Positions 33,721 to 46,000 of a stretch of DNA of 64,000 nt are shown here, piece after piece. Below the pieces are notes generated by a model, which saw only the letters and a list, made by a program, of their open reading frames with translations, ran no database searches and was not told the origin of the DNA. Position numbers and translations under genes: made by a program. Source of the DNA: Sarcocystis neurona (lineage: Eukaryota > Apicomplexa > Conoidasida > Eucoccidiorida > Sarcocystidae); assembly GCA_000727475.1 (NCBI GenBank), contig KL647325.1:237719-301718 (forward strand), in the 5' to 3' direction. Numbering within the stretch: the first letter of the stretch is position 1; each line of letters begins with the position of its first letter.

Positions 33721-33881
33721 GTCCCGTCTGTCATGCAGCAGACATGGGCGCCGAAGCAGACACACAAGTATACTCCTAGTACATACACAGAACAGCATCA
33801 CACCTCATATGCAGACACACACACGCACACTGAAACAATCACAGCAAATACAGAAACATGCGCACCGGATAATAGAAGTTG

Positions 33882-33914
<33 letters not shown>

Positions 33915-34477
33915 TGTGTACATATATACATATATATGTATCTCGAGAGATAAGGGGGTAGTCCACATAAGGAAACGTACGATAGACATATGAAAACACG
34001 GTTTGCGCAGGAAGTTCGCAGAGAGACGTGGAGGCATGCGGGAGCCCCTATGTGTTGTACCGCTCTTCTGATGTATGCACCCCAGTACCTCCCCAATCTA
34101 TTAGGCCCCCCACTTGTAGCAGATACACTTCATGTCCACACACTTGTGTAGCACGCTTATAGTCTTGGTGTATGGGGCAGTAGACGTATATAAACGTTTG
34201 TATTCTTTGTATATATGCACAGTACATATATGTACATTTAGTATTCGTATGCTCCTAGTGTGTATGTGCAGAGGATATGTATGCATACATAGAGACGGAG
34301 AGAAATAGGGTACTCATACATATATCAGGTGTCTGTCCTGTATGTCGAGAGACAGACAGATAAATAGCTACATTCACAGAATATGCAGATATATCCGTAG
34401 TCTCTCCACACGACACCTGTATATGGATGTATGTGTATATCTGGGTTTGAGAGGATAATCGAAGAGAGCGAGTCGAG

Positions 34478-35021
34478 CTACTGCTGCGTGGACAGAACCT
34501 GTTTGTTTAGAATGTCAAATTGAGGCTGCAGAGACGGATTTCCTTTTTCGAGGGGAGGCAACACCCGGGGGGGCGAGAGCAGATTTTTTCTCGGGGCATG
34601 CAAAAAATGCGGTTGGCGCTCCTTCTGGTAGGACAGCTGCAGCAGCGCACGCATTTTTGCGCTACGAGGCCGCACGATTCCCCGCGCGAAGGGAGCCATC
34701 GGCTGGACGTGAAGAGGAAAGGGAACGAAAAAGTTCGAAGGACGACTCCCCCCAAGCGTGTGGACTGCAAGCTCGTCGTCCGGAGGATACTTGCAAAACT
34801 GCGCTGTCTCATGTGTTCTTGCGCGCTTCTACAAGCCGACATTCCATAGAGGGTACTTTTGTTGGTGTGGAGTGCCAATACTTCGCCGTCCGCTTCACTC
34901 GCGGGGATCGCGACTGTTGGCGTGTTCGAGGGTGTGTGCTTGGAAATGGATTTCAACAAAAACCGTCCAAACGCATCTTCCTCCCGGCGTTTATACGTCC
35001 CCACACAATTTGAAAAAGCGA
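34478..35021 (-). CDS. Unidentified gene, last two exons
   Basis: The last exon, 34636-34478, starts after GCTGCTGCAG in phase 0 and reads LSYQKERQPHFLHAPRKNLL, SPPRVLPPLEKGNPSLQPQF and DILNKQVLSTQQ-stop. The preceding exon begins at 35021 after TTCATTTGCAG and reads AFSNCVGTYKRREEDAFGRF, then LLKSISKHTPSNTPTVAIP. A GTATTG donor at 34881 gives matching phase 0 (46 codons). A GTACCC donor at 34856 would need another exon. Sequence is mixed-composition and non-repetitive. The N-terminus lies further right and the gene is divergent from the CPDase gene. No domain was recognised. Confidence 0.45.
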
Positions 35022-35289
35022 CTGCAAATGAAGAAGAAACGAAGATGCCTTTGAAGCACAGGGGAAGCACACTGCTGGAAAGTATGCGAGGAATACGAAC
35101 ACGAAACACGAAGGCAAAAGCAGCGGCCGTTCTTCGTCCGCCGACAGGAACGGTACACGTTACCTTCACACACACGTTAACAGTGGCAATAAGAACTTTC
35201 CAGATAGACTGGGAAGCTATCTTGAGGAGGTTTTTTTATGTCTTTTCGGTGTCGGCGTCAGTTGTCTTGTTCCTAGGTGTGTTTTAGAC

Positions 35290-36671
35290 CCCTTCACAAG
35301 GACAGTAAGCCGTGAAATATTACGGCTGGCCAGTCTGCGCATGCAGCAGCTAGCTCTCTACACACGACGGCGTGTGATCCGCCATCCGGTTTTAAAATTT
35401 AAACGTACTTGAGTTCTTGTGTTTCCACTCTCAGTGACTCTTTGTCTCTATCTCCAGTGCGGTATATTGTTCTTTTCTTCACTCTAGGTGTTGCTTCACC
35501 CGTATCTTAAAGTGGCACAGCTGCGGTGGTCCCTCCTCTTCCTACTCGTCCAGAGACACCAAGCATTCGAGGAATTTGTTCCACAACGCTGTCCCTTCAT
35601 CCACTGCATTCCCCTTACTCTACGTCTCTCACGCGCTCAACTTTTGGTGGCTTCTTTCCCCTTCCACGCGTTTTCAGATCGTTACTTCTCTTCTAGAAGA
35701 TAATCATATGCACATACACGCAGACAACTATATACACGTGCGCATTACCCTCGCCGCACAAATTTGTACTTGCAGGCTATATCCGGTCTCCTCTTTCACT
35801 ACTGTATGCAGGCCTAGATTGGACTCTTGAATTTCCCCTCCAGTGCATTTTCTTCTTCTCCACTATCCATCAACACCTGCATTATCGACGTCGTCCTCCT
35901 CCATTTCTATTCACTTTTGCTGTATTTCTGGCAGTCCAAGGCCTAAAGGTTTTCCCTCTTCCATTGTTATTTTCTGCAGCGCTCACTCCGTAAACTCATT
36001 TTCAGGCCTTTTCCCCAATATCACAGCATTTTCAAATCTGCCTTCAGCTCTTGAAGGTGGTCTCTTCCGTGCTTTATTTCCTCGCAAATGTTTTCGTATA
36101 ACCCGTGTATACTTTTGTGCATTTACATGCGTACAGCTGTTCACGCATCTCTAGACACTGGCGCACGGGTCCAGAGTGTACTTATTCAAGTGCAGTGTAC
36201 ATACACTTCACTAAATCTGACTCTGGATATCCCGTCCCTGCATGTACGATTGCTACACTATGCGATCCACATTTTGCTGCTTCCTTCTCCCTCTCCTTTT
36301 CCTCTTCCCTTACCATGCATAAGATTCCTCCCACTGAAATTTCGACGCCGTCCCTTCTACTCGTTCTCCCTCCTTTCACCTCTCTCCCTGTCTCGCTCCC
36401 AAATATATACATATATATATATATACACATGTACATACATACGTATTTATATTTGTATGGGTATGCATGTGTTTCCATTCCTATACGTGTGTAGACAAGC
36501 GCGAATTTGTATATACTTATCTTTCACGCGTCTACGCGTATACGTATCAAGGAATACACATATTCTTATACAGATATGAATGCATGTTCTTCACACGCAT
36601 GTGTACTTCCTGCGAGGTACTTGCACGCGGGCATTTTCACGCTATTTTCATTTCTTTGCTTGGTGCGTGGG
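35290..36671. other. Pyrimidine-rich upstream region of the CPDase gene
   Basis: Between the minus-strand exons ending near 35.0-35.2 kb and the CPDase ATG at 36672, the plus strand is strongly C+T-rich (CTCTTCCTAC, TCTCCCTCTCC, CTTTCACCTC) before a TATA/TG microsatellite at 36400-36560. This fits a long 5' leader or introns of the plus-strand gene plus a shared divergent promoter. The short open frames here are C/T-composition artefacts (Leu/Ser/Phe/Pro). Confidence 0.45.
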
Positions 36672-39332
36672 ATGATGGAGAACCCGCTACGTGGCATAGC
36701 CCATGGACGCCTGTCGTTATGGGCGACCGTGCGTCCCTACCCAGGCGCTGCTCTTCCTGTGGCTCCGTACTGTATGGAAGACAGGATTCTGCAGCAGTCC
36801 CCTGCTGCCGCTGCCGCTATCACTCGGGCTGTTGAAACAGCACGGCATTCTGCCGCTCCACGGCTTGTCCCGTCGCCTCCTCCATTTGCTGCTTCTTCCT
36901 CTGCTTTCTCAGCTGCACACGCTGCTGCTGCTCCTGCGACGCCAGCTGCTGTCGCTTCTTCTCTGGACTTTGGAGCTCCCTATGACCCCGTGACTGATCC
37001 TGCCGCTGCTGGTGCTGCTGCCGCGTCTGCAGCGAGTCGGCCTGCCGCGGCTGCTACGTGGCGGTACTTCCCAGTGGCAGCCGTGCCTGTGCTGGCGCGG
37101 TGTCTGGACACCCCACAATTCATTCCCCACATCACGCTGTTGGGAGGTGACCTGCTGCCGACCCTCACCGCAGAGCGTGTCTACGACATAGTCAGGGATG
37201 TGCTGTACAGACACCGCCGCACGACCGCGGCAGCAGATGGAAGAGGCGTCGCCGTGACAACCGCAGACTGCACACAGCAAGACAACCCGGCACCCGACGC
37301 GACACCACTACCTAAAGAAGACGCAGCAGCAGCAGGAGAAAAAGCAGCGGAAGCGGTAGCAGCGCCGGCAGCAGCGTACGCACCAGCAGGAGAAGCGGCG
37401 ACGACAGGGGAAGAAGAAGTCGCTGCTGCTGCTGCGTCTGGCCCAGAGAAGAATGAGACGCTTCCAACAGAGAATCAAGGCTCGGCAAAAGCGCAGGCCC
37501 AGCCACGGAAGACTGCAGCAGAAGCAACACCTGCAGCTGCAGCAGCAGCAGCCTACGACAAGGCTGGTCAACAACTTAGTTCTTCTGCTGCGGCCGCTGC
37601 TGACGACGATGCGATGTTGATAACCCCATTCTTCGTGCGACTAGACGACGTTGTTGCTGGCACCACTCCAAACCCCTTCCAGTGTATATACGCCCGAGTG
37701 CGGCACTGGCAGCCTGCCGAGGCGCAGCAGCAGCTACCTCCCCTGGACAGACAGCCGTCTCATCATTCTCTGAGTCCTTCAGCGAGCCACTGCAGCACGA
37801 GCTTCGCCGCAGCAAGCGGATCCTCAACTGCTGCTTCTCCCGCTGCGTCTGCCACCACGGCCGCTGCTTCTCACACCACTGATGCTGCTTCTCCGAGCAC
37901 TGCGCCGACCAGGGCCGTTACGGACTTTGTCCCTGATGGTCCTGCTGCTGCGCTGGAGAGCACCTCTGCCGCTGCTGCTGCTGCTGTCGTGGGAGCAGCA
38001 GACGCACGCCTCACTGCTGCTGAAGTTGTTGGCAGCAGCAGTGCCGCGCCTCCTGCTGCTGCTGCGAGTTGCCGCGGTGGTGGTCTTGCTGCTGGTGGTG
38101 ATGGCAGTTCTGCAGCAACTGCAGCTCCTTTAGGAGATGAGATTTTCAAGGAACGATTTCTCTTTCTTCTGCACCGGCGGCTGAGAAAGGCACTTTTTGA
38201 TGATTTCGGCGTCGCATACAAAGAGGGTTCTGGCCACTGCATGCCCCACGTCAGCCTTGTGTACGCTCACCCCACGGACCTCAACTCGCAGCAGCGCAGC
38301 GCAGTCGTCGAGGCGCTCCGCGCTGCAACAGCCTCAGCAGCTTTGCCGCAGCAGCAGCAGCAGGAGCGGCAGGGGTCCGCGGGCGAAGAGACAGCAGCAG
38401 CGGAGGCCAGAAATGCACCATCGGTAGGGTCTGGGGTGCCAGCAGCAACACGCGAAACTGCAGCAGAAACAGTAGCCGCATCTACTGCCGCAGTATGGGG
38501 AAGGGAGAGGGAAGTACTATTTACACAGCAGCTAACAACTGATAACGTGGACACTCCACCACCACCGGAAGCGTCGAGATGGGGACGAGAAGAAGCAGAA
38601 AAAGAAGAAGGACGAGAAGGGAAAGCGAAAGCGGTGCGCACGAGTGATATGGGTGCGGACGAGGAAAGTATGGGAGCCTGCAGAAGACAAAGGAGAAAGC
38701 TTTCTTCAGGACCAAGCGTCGTTCCCAGTAACGGGAGTGAGGCCCGCAGCAGCAACAGGGAAACCAGCAGCAGCACAGACAACAGCAGCAGCACTGACGG
38801 CAGCATCAGGACCCGCGTGGTACGTGGCAGTGATAAGAAAAGCAGCGCTCTCCCCAGCAGCACCTTGTGCGGCAGCGACGACAGGAGCCGTAGCAGCTCC
38901 AAGAGCGCCGTGATTGACAGCGGCAAAACGAAAGCGAGCACAGCTGTTCACAGCATCAGCAGTGACAACAGCAGCAGCAGTGACAACAGCCGCAGCAGTG
39001 GCAACAGCAGCAGCAGTGGCAACAGCAGCAGCAGTGGCAACGGCAGCAGCAGCAGCGACAGCAGCAACTGCAGTGGTGCACGCGGTGGTTTGATTGGGGC
39101 AGAGAGCCTTTTTTCACAGTTGGACGGATGCGCTCGCTTCTCCGCCGCGTGGCAGAGTTGCCTGGCGCACATAGCGCGTGAGTATATGGCAGACCTGAAC
39201 CATACTGTCCTGTACATTGAGTCCGTAGAGATAGTGGAAACCGACTTATCAACTATCGAGGACGCCCGCAAATGGAGGATCCTTGCATCAATTCCCCTGC
39301 CCTCTCCTTATCCTCCGCCGGCGTGCGCATAA
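36672..39332 (+). CDS. CPDase-family 2H phosphoesterase with large homopolymer insertions
   Basis: 886 codons from ATG 36672 (MMENPLRG); the frame is open 55 codons further upstream but only through TATA-type sequence. Both HxT/S motifs of the 2H phosphoesterase superfamily are present: PHITLLGG (H153, T155) and PHVSLVYAHP (H526, S528). They fit the eukaryotic cyclic nucleotide phosphodiesterase family (2',3'-cyclic or ADP-ribose 1'',2''-cyclic phosphate hydrolysis, RNA-ligation by-products). GRLSLWATVRPYP near residue 12 matches the family's N-terminal strand, and FFVRLDDVVAG...PFQCIYARV the middle strand. The C-terminal NHTVLYIESVEIVETD and WRILASIPL fit the last strands. Family members are about 180-260 aa. 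Here some 370 residues separate the two motifs, mostly Ala, Ser and Glu runs, and a Ser/Asn-rich tract of 100-plus residues precedes the last strands. No intron is needed. Exact substrate is unknown. Confidence 0.72.
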   Translation: MMENPLRGIAHGRLSLWATVRPYPGAALPVAPYCMEDRILQQSPAAAAAITRAVETARHSAAPRLVPSPPPFAASSSAFSAAHAAAAPATPAAVASSLDFGAPYDPVTDPAAAGAAAASAASRPAAAATWRYFPVAAVPVLARCLDTPQFIPHITLLGGDLLPTLTAERVYDIVRDVLYRHRRTTAAADGRGVAVTTADCTQQDNPAPDATPLPKEDAAAAGEKAAEAVAAPAAAYAPAGEAATTGEEEVAAAAASGPEKNETLPTENQGSAKAQAQPRKTAAEATPAAAAAAAYDKAGQQLSSSAAAAADDDAMLITPFFVRLDDVVAGTTPNPFQCIYARVRHWQPAEAQQQLPPLDRQPSHHSLSPSASHCSTSFAAASGSSTAASPAASATTAAASHTTDAASPSTAPTRAVTDFVPDGPAAALESTSAAAAAAVVGAADARLTAAEVVGSSSAAPPAAAASCRGGGLAAGGDGSSAATAAPLGDEIFKERFLFLLHRRLRKALFDDFGVAYKEGSGHCMPHVSLVYAHPTDLNSQQRSAVVEALRAATASAALPQQQQQERQGSAGEETAAAEARNAPSVGSGVPAATRETAAETVAASTAAVWGREREVLFTQQLTTDNVDTPPPPEASRWGREEAEKEEGREGKAKAVRTSDMGADEESMGACRRQRRKLSSGPSVVPSNGSEARSSNRETSSSTDNSSSTDGSIRTRVVRGSDKKSSALPSSTLCGSDDRSRSSSKSAVIDSGKTKASTAVHSISSDNSSSSDNSRSSGNSSSSGNSSSSGNGSSSSDSSNCSGARGGLIGAESLFSQLDGCARFSAAWQSCLAHIAREYMADLNHTVLYIESVEIVETDLSTIEDARKWRILASIPLPSPYPPPACA

Positions 39333-39845
39333 GGCAGCAAAACCTACATAGACGAGTTCACATACATATGCATATATATATATATATATACACGTGTGTA
39401 TAGGATGTATCTGTATGTGTACGTGTATGCGTGTATATATATATATATTCTCGCAGACATATGAGAATATATATGCATGTATATAGAGAGAGAAAGAGGG
39501 AGAGATCGAGAATTTAGTGTGCTTATGATTACACGTGGAAATATATACATATACACATGTACGTACATATATACTTTGTGTGAGTATGCATACGTGAGAA
39601 GACGTGTATGGACTTAACGGCTACTTAACAGCTATAGATGTATAGAGAAAGATAGGTGAAAGGAGATGCACTTATTTAGAATGCCTGTTGACAAGGCGTG
39701 GAGGGGAATGCCTTGCAGCGACTCCTCTGTTCGCTCAGACTCGTGCTTCTGCATGGGCGTCTAGTGAAGAGAACTATTAATACGAGAGGTGCTAAAATTA
39801 GTGTGCACCTGCAGGCGTACTTGCGTCAGTTTGTTGTAGGCAAGA

Positions 39846-40268
39846 ATGGACGAAGACGTTGTAACTGAATTCGTGTGTGTGGGGTGCCGAGGAAGAATGC
39901 CCGCAGCAGCAATTCCCTCTCGCTGCGAGCTGGAAAGACGTGCCTTGCCTCAGCAGCAGCAGCAGCACAAGCGGTTCCTCATGCCTTCGAGGGATGGTTT
40001 TGCTTGCTACCGCAGCCGCCACACCCAGCAGCACCAGCCTTCTAGCCAGGCAGTCGCGCCTTTTTGATGCTTGACTGCAGACGACGGGGCGGAAGCCGCA
40101 GCAGCGGGTGCACCAGACAGACGTGCACAACAGCAGGAGCGTCCGGAACAGCCAGCACAGCAAACTGCTGCCAGTAGCAGCAGCAGCACCCCGTGCATTG
40201 CTCCTGAAGATATACCTGTGGCAAACCTACAACGCATGCTGCGGAAGATGCAGCAGAGGAACTTGTGA
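39846..40268 (+). CDS. Possible small gene, structure unresolved
   Basis: 39846-40067 is open from an ATG (MDEDVVTEFVCVGCRGRMP, with a CxxC pair). 40081-40268 is open after an acceptor (TTGACTGCAG) and reads DDGAEAAAAGAPDRRAQQQE, then IAPEDIPVANLQRMLRK and MQQRNL-stop. A small two-exon gene is plausible, but no convincing donor links the parts. The end IPVANLQRMLRKMQQRNL looks like a genuine C-terminal helix. Function unknown. Confidence 0.3.
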
Positions 40269-41107
40269 CTGATAAGGCACGATCATGCAGGTGCATACGG
40301 GAAAGCTCGGTGGCGCCGACTCAACCCCTCTCTCAGGCTTTTCTTTCGTGTAGGATAGTTCTTTCTCTATATGTGTTGTGCTGCAACTGTTGCTCTCTCT
40401 GCCGACAGCGGACGTGCCACTTTTTCCTGTGTCCACTTATAAGTCTCTCTATGCGTCGCTGATGCATTACTGATGCTTCATTCCCACTCGTGCTTGAACG
40501 TAACGCCGGGTCTGCTGGCAACACTGTTAAGCATGCAGCAGGGGTGCAAAAGCATGCTTCTGAACGTGAGTCTGCCATCCCCAGAAGCTGTTCGCTAATG
40601 TGAAGCAGAAAGGCACTCAGTACGCCACAAAGCAGGCAGGCCGGTTAACGCAGGCACGTAGCCTTCCGGAAAAACGCCAGAGGCAAGTACGTGCGGAGTG
40701 ACCGACATAAACGTTTAAATATAATCGCTTTTCATCGTGTGAAGGATGAGGGATGCTTCAACGTCTATACCTGTCACCGCGCGTGCGCTACGTGCACCTT
40801 GATTATTTTGTATATATACAAATAAACAGGTCTAAAAGCACGGGGACATATCTGTGTGATCATGTGTATGTACACGCATGTACACCAATGGAAAGACTTG
40901 TTTCATTTCACGTAAATTGCGGCACACATTTGGCCTTCCGGCGTGACTAAGTCAATCCCTAGGAAGCACCCCCTTTCCTTCCTCTTCTTCGTGTTGCTGC
41001 TGCCGCTTCTCCGTGGCTCGCTCTACTAAACTGAAAAGCGTACGGTGGAACGCACCACGACTCTTGCAGTACGCGTTGGGCACAACAAAGCGCACACAAA
41101 CGTTCCG

Positions 41108-41299
41108 TTAAGCGCTTGGTGATAAGTCCACAGATCTTAATTCCTTGATGATTCTAGTGTATTCCGATACGGCAGATCGAAAGAGTGTGTTCGATACGTC
41201 GGGTATATAGTACCGCGCAGGCGAACGCATGCGAAATTTACTTTTTAAAAACCTACGCTGCGCCGAGGAAATGCAACCCACGCAAAGCGTTCTGCGCAA
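41108..41299 (-). CDS. Small open frame, 63 codons
   Basis: Minus-strand frame from ATG 41299 reads RRFLKSKFRMRSPARYYIPD, then VSNTLFRSAVSEYTRIIKEL and RSVDLSPSA-stop. Composition is mixed and non-repetitive, which is unusual for this spacer. It could be a short gene, a terminal exon or chance. No family was recognised. Confidence 0.22.
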   Translation of the reverse strand: MRRTLCVGCISSAQRRFLKSKFRMRSPARYYIPDVSNTLFRSAVSEYTRIIKELRSVDLSPSA

Positions 41300-41559
41300 C
41301 AGAATCCGTATACTTCCGAACGAGGCGCATACCGGTGCGGATCAAGCACATGCACTAACACACGTGTCTCCTCTACATTTCACTTTTCCACGGCATTGAT
41401 GCAGCTCGAAAATTAAGACGCAGAGAAATTTTCCTGCCTACGCACTGCGAATTCATCCCCTTCTAATACGTTTCCTCTTAATATGTCTTCTTCACTTAAC
41501 GCCGCCTTGTCATAGACGCAGCAACGACGCGCTGGGGTACCAGCACGACCTCCACCCCA

Positions 41560-41990
41560 TAACCACTTTGGTGTACTTACACCCGTATAACGTTGCGGGT
41601 GTACGGACAGCGCAGCGCTTCAGTTGTACCTACACAATCGCTTCGGCTGTGCGTATACCTGTGACGCTACGAGTATGATTGCTCTCACGATGCTTCGCGT
41701 GTGCGTGCATTCCAAACCGCTTGCGGTGTGTATATCTGAATCCTCTTTAGACGCATGAACACTCGTACCCGCCGGGTAAACAAGCACTCTAATGCTCCGT
41801 ATGCAAAGCAACACACCCTAAAATGCTTCGGATGTATGTACACCCCGTAACTTCCGATATATGTAAGTGCCACAACGCTTCCATTGTGTGGACACCGCAC
41901 ACCGCGCTTTGGATCTATGTACACCCTGCGGTGCTTCGAGTGAAAGCATGGACTATAATGCTTCAAAGGCATGCATCTTGACGACGTTTT
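41560..41990. repeat. Degenerate minisatellite with GTGTATGTACACC core
   Basis: About 430 bp in which GCTTCGGNTGTRTGTACACCC-like units recur every 25-30 bp (for example ATGCTTCGGATGTATGTACA, GCTTCGGCTGTGCGTATACC, GCTTCCATTGTGTGGACACC), heavily diverged. The core is the same inverted-repeat type as the 14-bp palindrome elsewhere in the window. Confidence 0.6.
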
Positions 41991-42956
41991 GAATGCACGA
42001 GCACACGGAACGACTCGGCTGGCTGCGCGCCCTAGTTCTGCCCACTGCAGTGTATCTACACCTGAGCGGCACCCACGTGAATCCGACCTGCGTACTTAAA
42101 GAGTATATTTATGCAATGAGCGAGCATCGACACGCAACCAAGTCACCGCCGCACCACACCATAAAACATTTACATGTGGAAATATGCGCACCCGCAAAAA
42201 GCAATGGGAATCGCCTGACATTTTCCTCCCGCAGATGTCTATGCCCCGCAGAGCGCCTGCCCGCTAACTTCTTCACCCACACCGCGGAAGCAGTATCCCC
42301 GCGCCCCAACTGCTGCAGCAACGCGGTTCCTATGCAGCCGCGCACTCTCAGCTGTTTTGCACCGAGTAACAGTCTCAGCAGGTGTACTCTTGTAAGGCCG
42401 CAACAGTAGCCGCAGCACTCCCTTCAGTAGGCGGTAGAGCACGTCCCTCGCTCATGCAGCAGCAGCAGCATCGCTCCGTCCACAGCATCAGCAGCAGCAC
42501 GACTACGACATGCTGGAGGAGCAACGAAGGTCCTTCCGACGCTTGACTGTAGCAGCAGCAGCGGTCACTTTCCCAGGCCGTCACCGCTGCAGCAGCAGCA
42601 GCAACGGCAGTAGCTGTGGAGGGGAAAGAGCAGCAGCAGCAGTAGTCTTCTGCAACGCAGCAGCCGACACGTGCTGCCTCGCTGCCGGTGGTCTGCGGCT
42701 GCTGCTCTCGTTGTGCTATTGTTCTACTGCGCGTATTCTTCCGCTGTTACTACTTCTGCGTAGGGGAGCGCTCTGCTGTTGCTCGTACTTTCCGCCTGCG
42801 GGTCCTTATTGCTAATATACTCTCAGTGCTGCTGCGCTGCTGCTCCTATTCCGCTGCTGCTGTTGTGCTGCTGCTGCTACTGCTATTGTGTTGCTGCGGG
42901 TGAATAAGCGCTGCTGCTGTCGTGCTGGTGCTGACGCTGTGCTGCTGGTGCTTTTG

Positions 42957-43039
42957 CTGTGCTGTCCGTGCTGCTGCAGTGCTGTCCGTGCTGCTGCAGT
43001 GCTGTCCGTGCTGCTGCAGTGCTGTCCGTGCTGCTGTAG
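42957..43039. repeat. 20-bp tandem repeat, 4 copies
   Basis: Unit TGCTGTCCGTGCTGCTGCAG in four nearly perfect copies, ending about 20 bp beyond the TMBIM stop codon on its 3' side. It would be transcribed in the 3' UTR of that gene. Confidence 0.9.
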
Positions 43040-43057
43040 CGCTGCTCTGCTGATTTC

Positions 43058-46000
43058 TTAATCACGGTCGCGATTGAACAGCGCGAGCAGCCGCAGGAGT
43101 TCCAGGAAGAGGCCGATGATATCCTGTCCACAAACGGAGCAGAAAAAGGGTAGAGACGCGGAAGAACATGTTGTTCGGGAGGAGGCAGAAAGTTATTGTC
43201 AGGGTCGACTGCACACTCGCACATATTCTAGTTATATCTGCAGGCATGGACCACACGCTTGTGCGTACGCAAACAGACAACCCTTATGCCGAGATAACGC
43301 ATACGTACGTCCATAAACAATAAGCATATTTCTACATGTATGTATGCGTATATATCCGCATGGACGAGAGCATCGGCAAAAAATACGAAAAAAAAGTTGG
43401 CAACGAATACCTGACCATCACTCTCGACAGCATCGAAAAGGCTCTCCCTGTCTTTCCCAGCAGGTCTCTCTCCTCTGCACCTAGGGTTCTGTAGGTACAC
43501 AGTATTGTCTTTACATATTCAAACGTACCTACATACATTCACAAAGTCACAAGTATGTATTTATGTATATATATATATATGTGTATACGCGCGTGTGGCT
43601 TTCTTCAAATAAACGTTTCTGTATACAGAGTATATATACGCCTACGTGAATAGACAAACAGTTCGCCATATCTACACACAAACAAAAACACACGGCGCTC
43701 GTTTCTATCTGCATGTATCCACACAGGCATACACATTGCCATCCGTACACATAAAAACGTAAATCGGAATACCGACCTACACATACATAGAGAGACACAG
43801 AGACAGAGAGACACAGAGACAGAGAGGCAGACAGATATACAGAGACACAGAGAGACAGACAGGCACACACATACGCACATACACACACAAAAAAAAAGAA
43901 AAAAAAACTGGGTAGTCACTGGATAATGTCTGACTCACAATATAGAGAGAAATAGCGGCGAAGACGTATGCGTCTTCATCGAAAGAAACTCTGCCTCTTT
44001 TGATAAGAAGGTGGGTATCGATGAGAATGTACATGCCGTAGAAGGAAGCGAAAGCAACGCAGCAGACGATTTGAGTCCACAGGGATCTCCAAAACAACAC
44101 TCGCAGCAGGCCTGCACATACAACCGCAACAGCAGCAGCCCCATCAGCAACACCAGCAGAATGCGCACCGTCAGTCACCGCAGCAGCGGCAATCGCAGCA
44201 GCTGTAACAGCAGCACCAGCGTTGCAACAGCAGCCGCAGGGCACCGACAGCAGCAGAGGAACGGCGTCGCTCCGGCGCAGTAGCATGAGGAAGAGCAGCC
44301 GGAGAGGCAACACCAACAGCCGAAGATGCGCGCCACACCAGCACGAGCAGCACCACGAGGAAGAGGACCAGCCGCAGCAGGACTGGCAGAGCAGTAGGAG
44401 AGAGAAAAAGGAATAAATCCACGTGAACGTCGTGAGAGGTTCGAAGCGGTAAACGAGCACCGATAGAATCCAGCGTACACAACACACATTACACGCACGC
44501 CCACATGGAAACACGGAACAAAACACATACTCGTATACCTATATACAGGCGTCTACACAGGTCTACAAGAAATGCTGCGTCATCGTGGAAACAGCTGCTT
44601 CTACACGCACGTGTAGATAATAGAATATATATACAAATACGAAGGCACGTATTGCCAATAAGAGCGCCACTCAGCATATACATGCATATACATAGATGCA
44701 GTCGCGCACACACACACACACAAATATATATATATATATATATATATCCACGCACGAAGACACGACGTACACAAATATACACACACATAGGGAATTACGA
44801 CTACACTGTCATGTTGCACTTCTGAAGAACACCGACGCCTGCAGGGGTAATTCTTGGCGTACGGGGAAGGACCACCTTCCGCAGCCTCACACGACTCGCT
44901 CCGCTCGACAAAGAAAGATACACACATCTACTTGCAAGAATGCAAACACGCGCTTGCACTCAAAATTATTCCTGCGTATATCGACGTGTCATATCGCCAT
45001 GTGTACGGCACGCGACCGAAGCACCGAGACGTCGAAGCCGCGTATCTCGTACAAACCGAGCGACGTCACTCAAAGGGCGACCGGTAGCTGCTACACGTGC
45101 AAGCACTTACGTAAATACATTTGCATGAAAGGGATATATACACGCATGCAGGCATTACTACGTAAAACAGACATACATGTATACATACCTATATAGATGC
45201 ACATATCCTATGTAAAAGGTAGACAGACATATACACACATATACATACATATGCGCACGCCTACGTGAAATGATCCCATATGTATGTACCTACACACTTG
45301 TGTTAGACACGTACATATATACGTGTGCACATGCGTACGAGTCTATGTACACGTGCGTGTGTGTGTTTATGGGTGGGTAAACGTCTATACCGTTAAGTGC
45401 GGTCGCATGGAAGAATGCGTTTGTTCGATGCACCAACGCAGCGAAGAAAGTCTACTGAGTCCTATCCACGTAAACGACAGATGCATAGCGACCCAGCTCT
45501 CTCTGTATGTACACCAGCAAAATTGTCTCTACAGAGAGATGAAGACGGGGCAGCAGCATACCTCTGTCAGTATGGATCGATACGTCGGGCAACATACACG
45601 GCGGGTGTATATGCGTATGCGTGCTTCTCTACGTATATTATAAGCACGCCTTGAACGGCTGCGGCGCAGGGAATGGAATCCTCACCCATTGCTATGACTC
45701 CCCAGAAGAGAAAAGAAGTGACACCCAGCCAGGAAGTAAAGTCGTAATCCGTCTGCCACCTGCTCCGTCACCCCCGCATCATACGCAGCAGCACAGGCGT
45801 TAGCAGCAGCACGCGCGTTAGCAATAGCACAGGCGGTCACAGCAGCACGGGGGTTAGCAGCAGCACACGCGTTAGCAGCAGCACAGCCGGTCGCAGCAGC
45901 ACAACCAATACAGCCTGCAGCAGCGGCAGCACACCACGTAGCGCCAGAAGCAGCAGACGGAAGGGCGCCGGCTGCGGCAGTCGCGCTAACTGCGGCAGCC

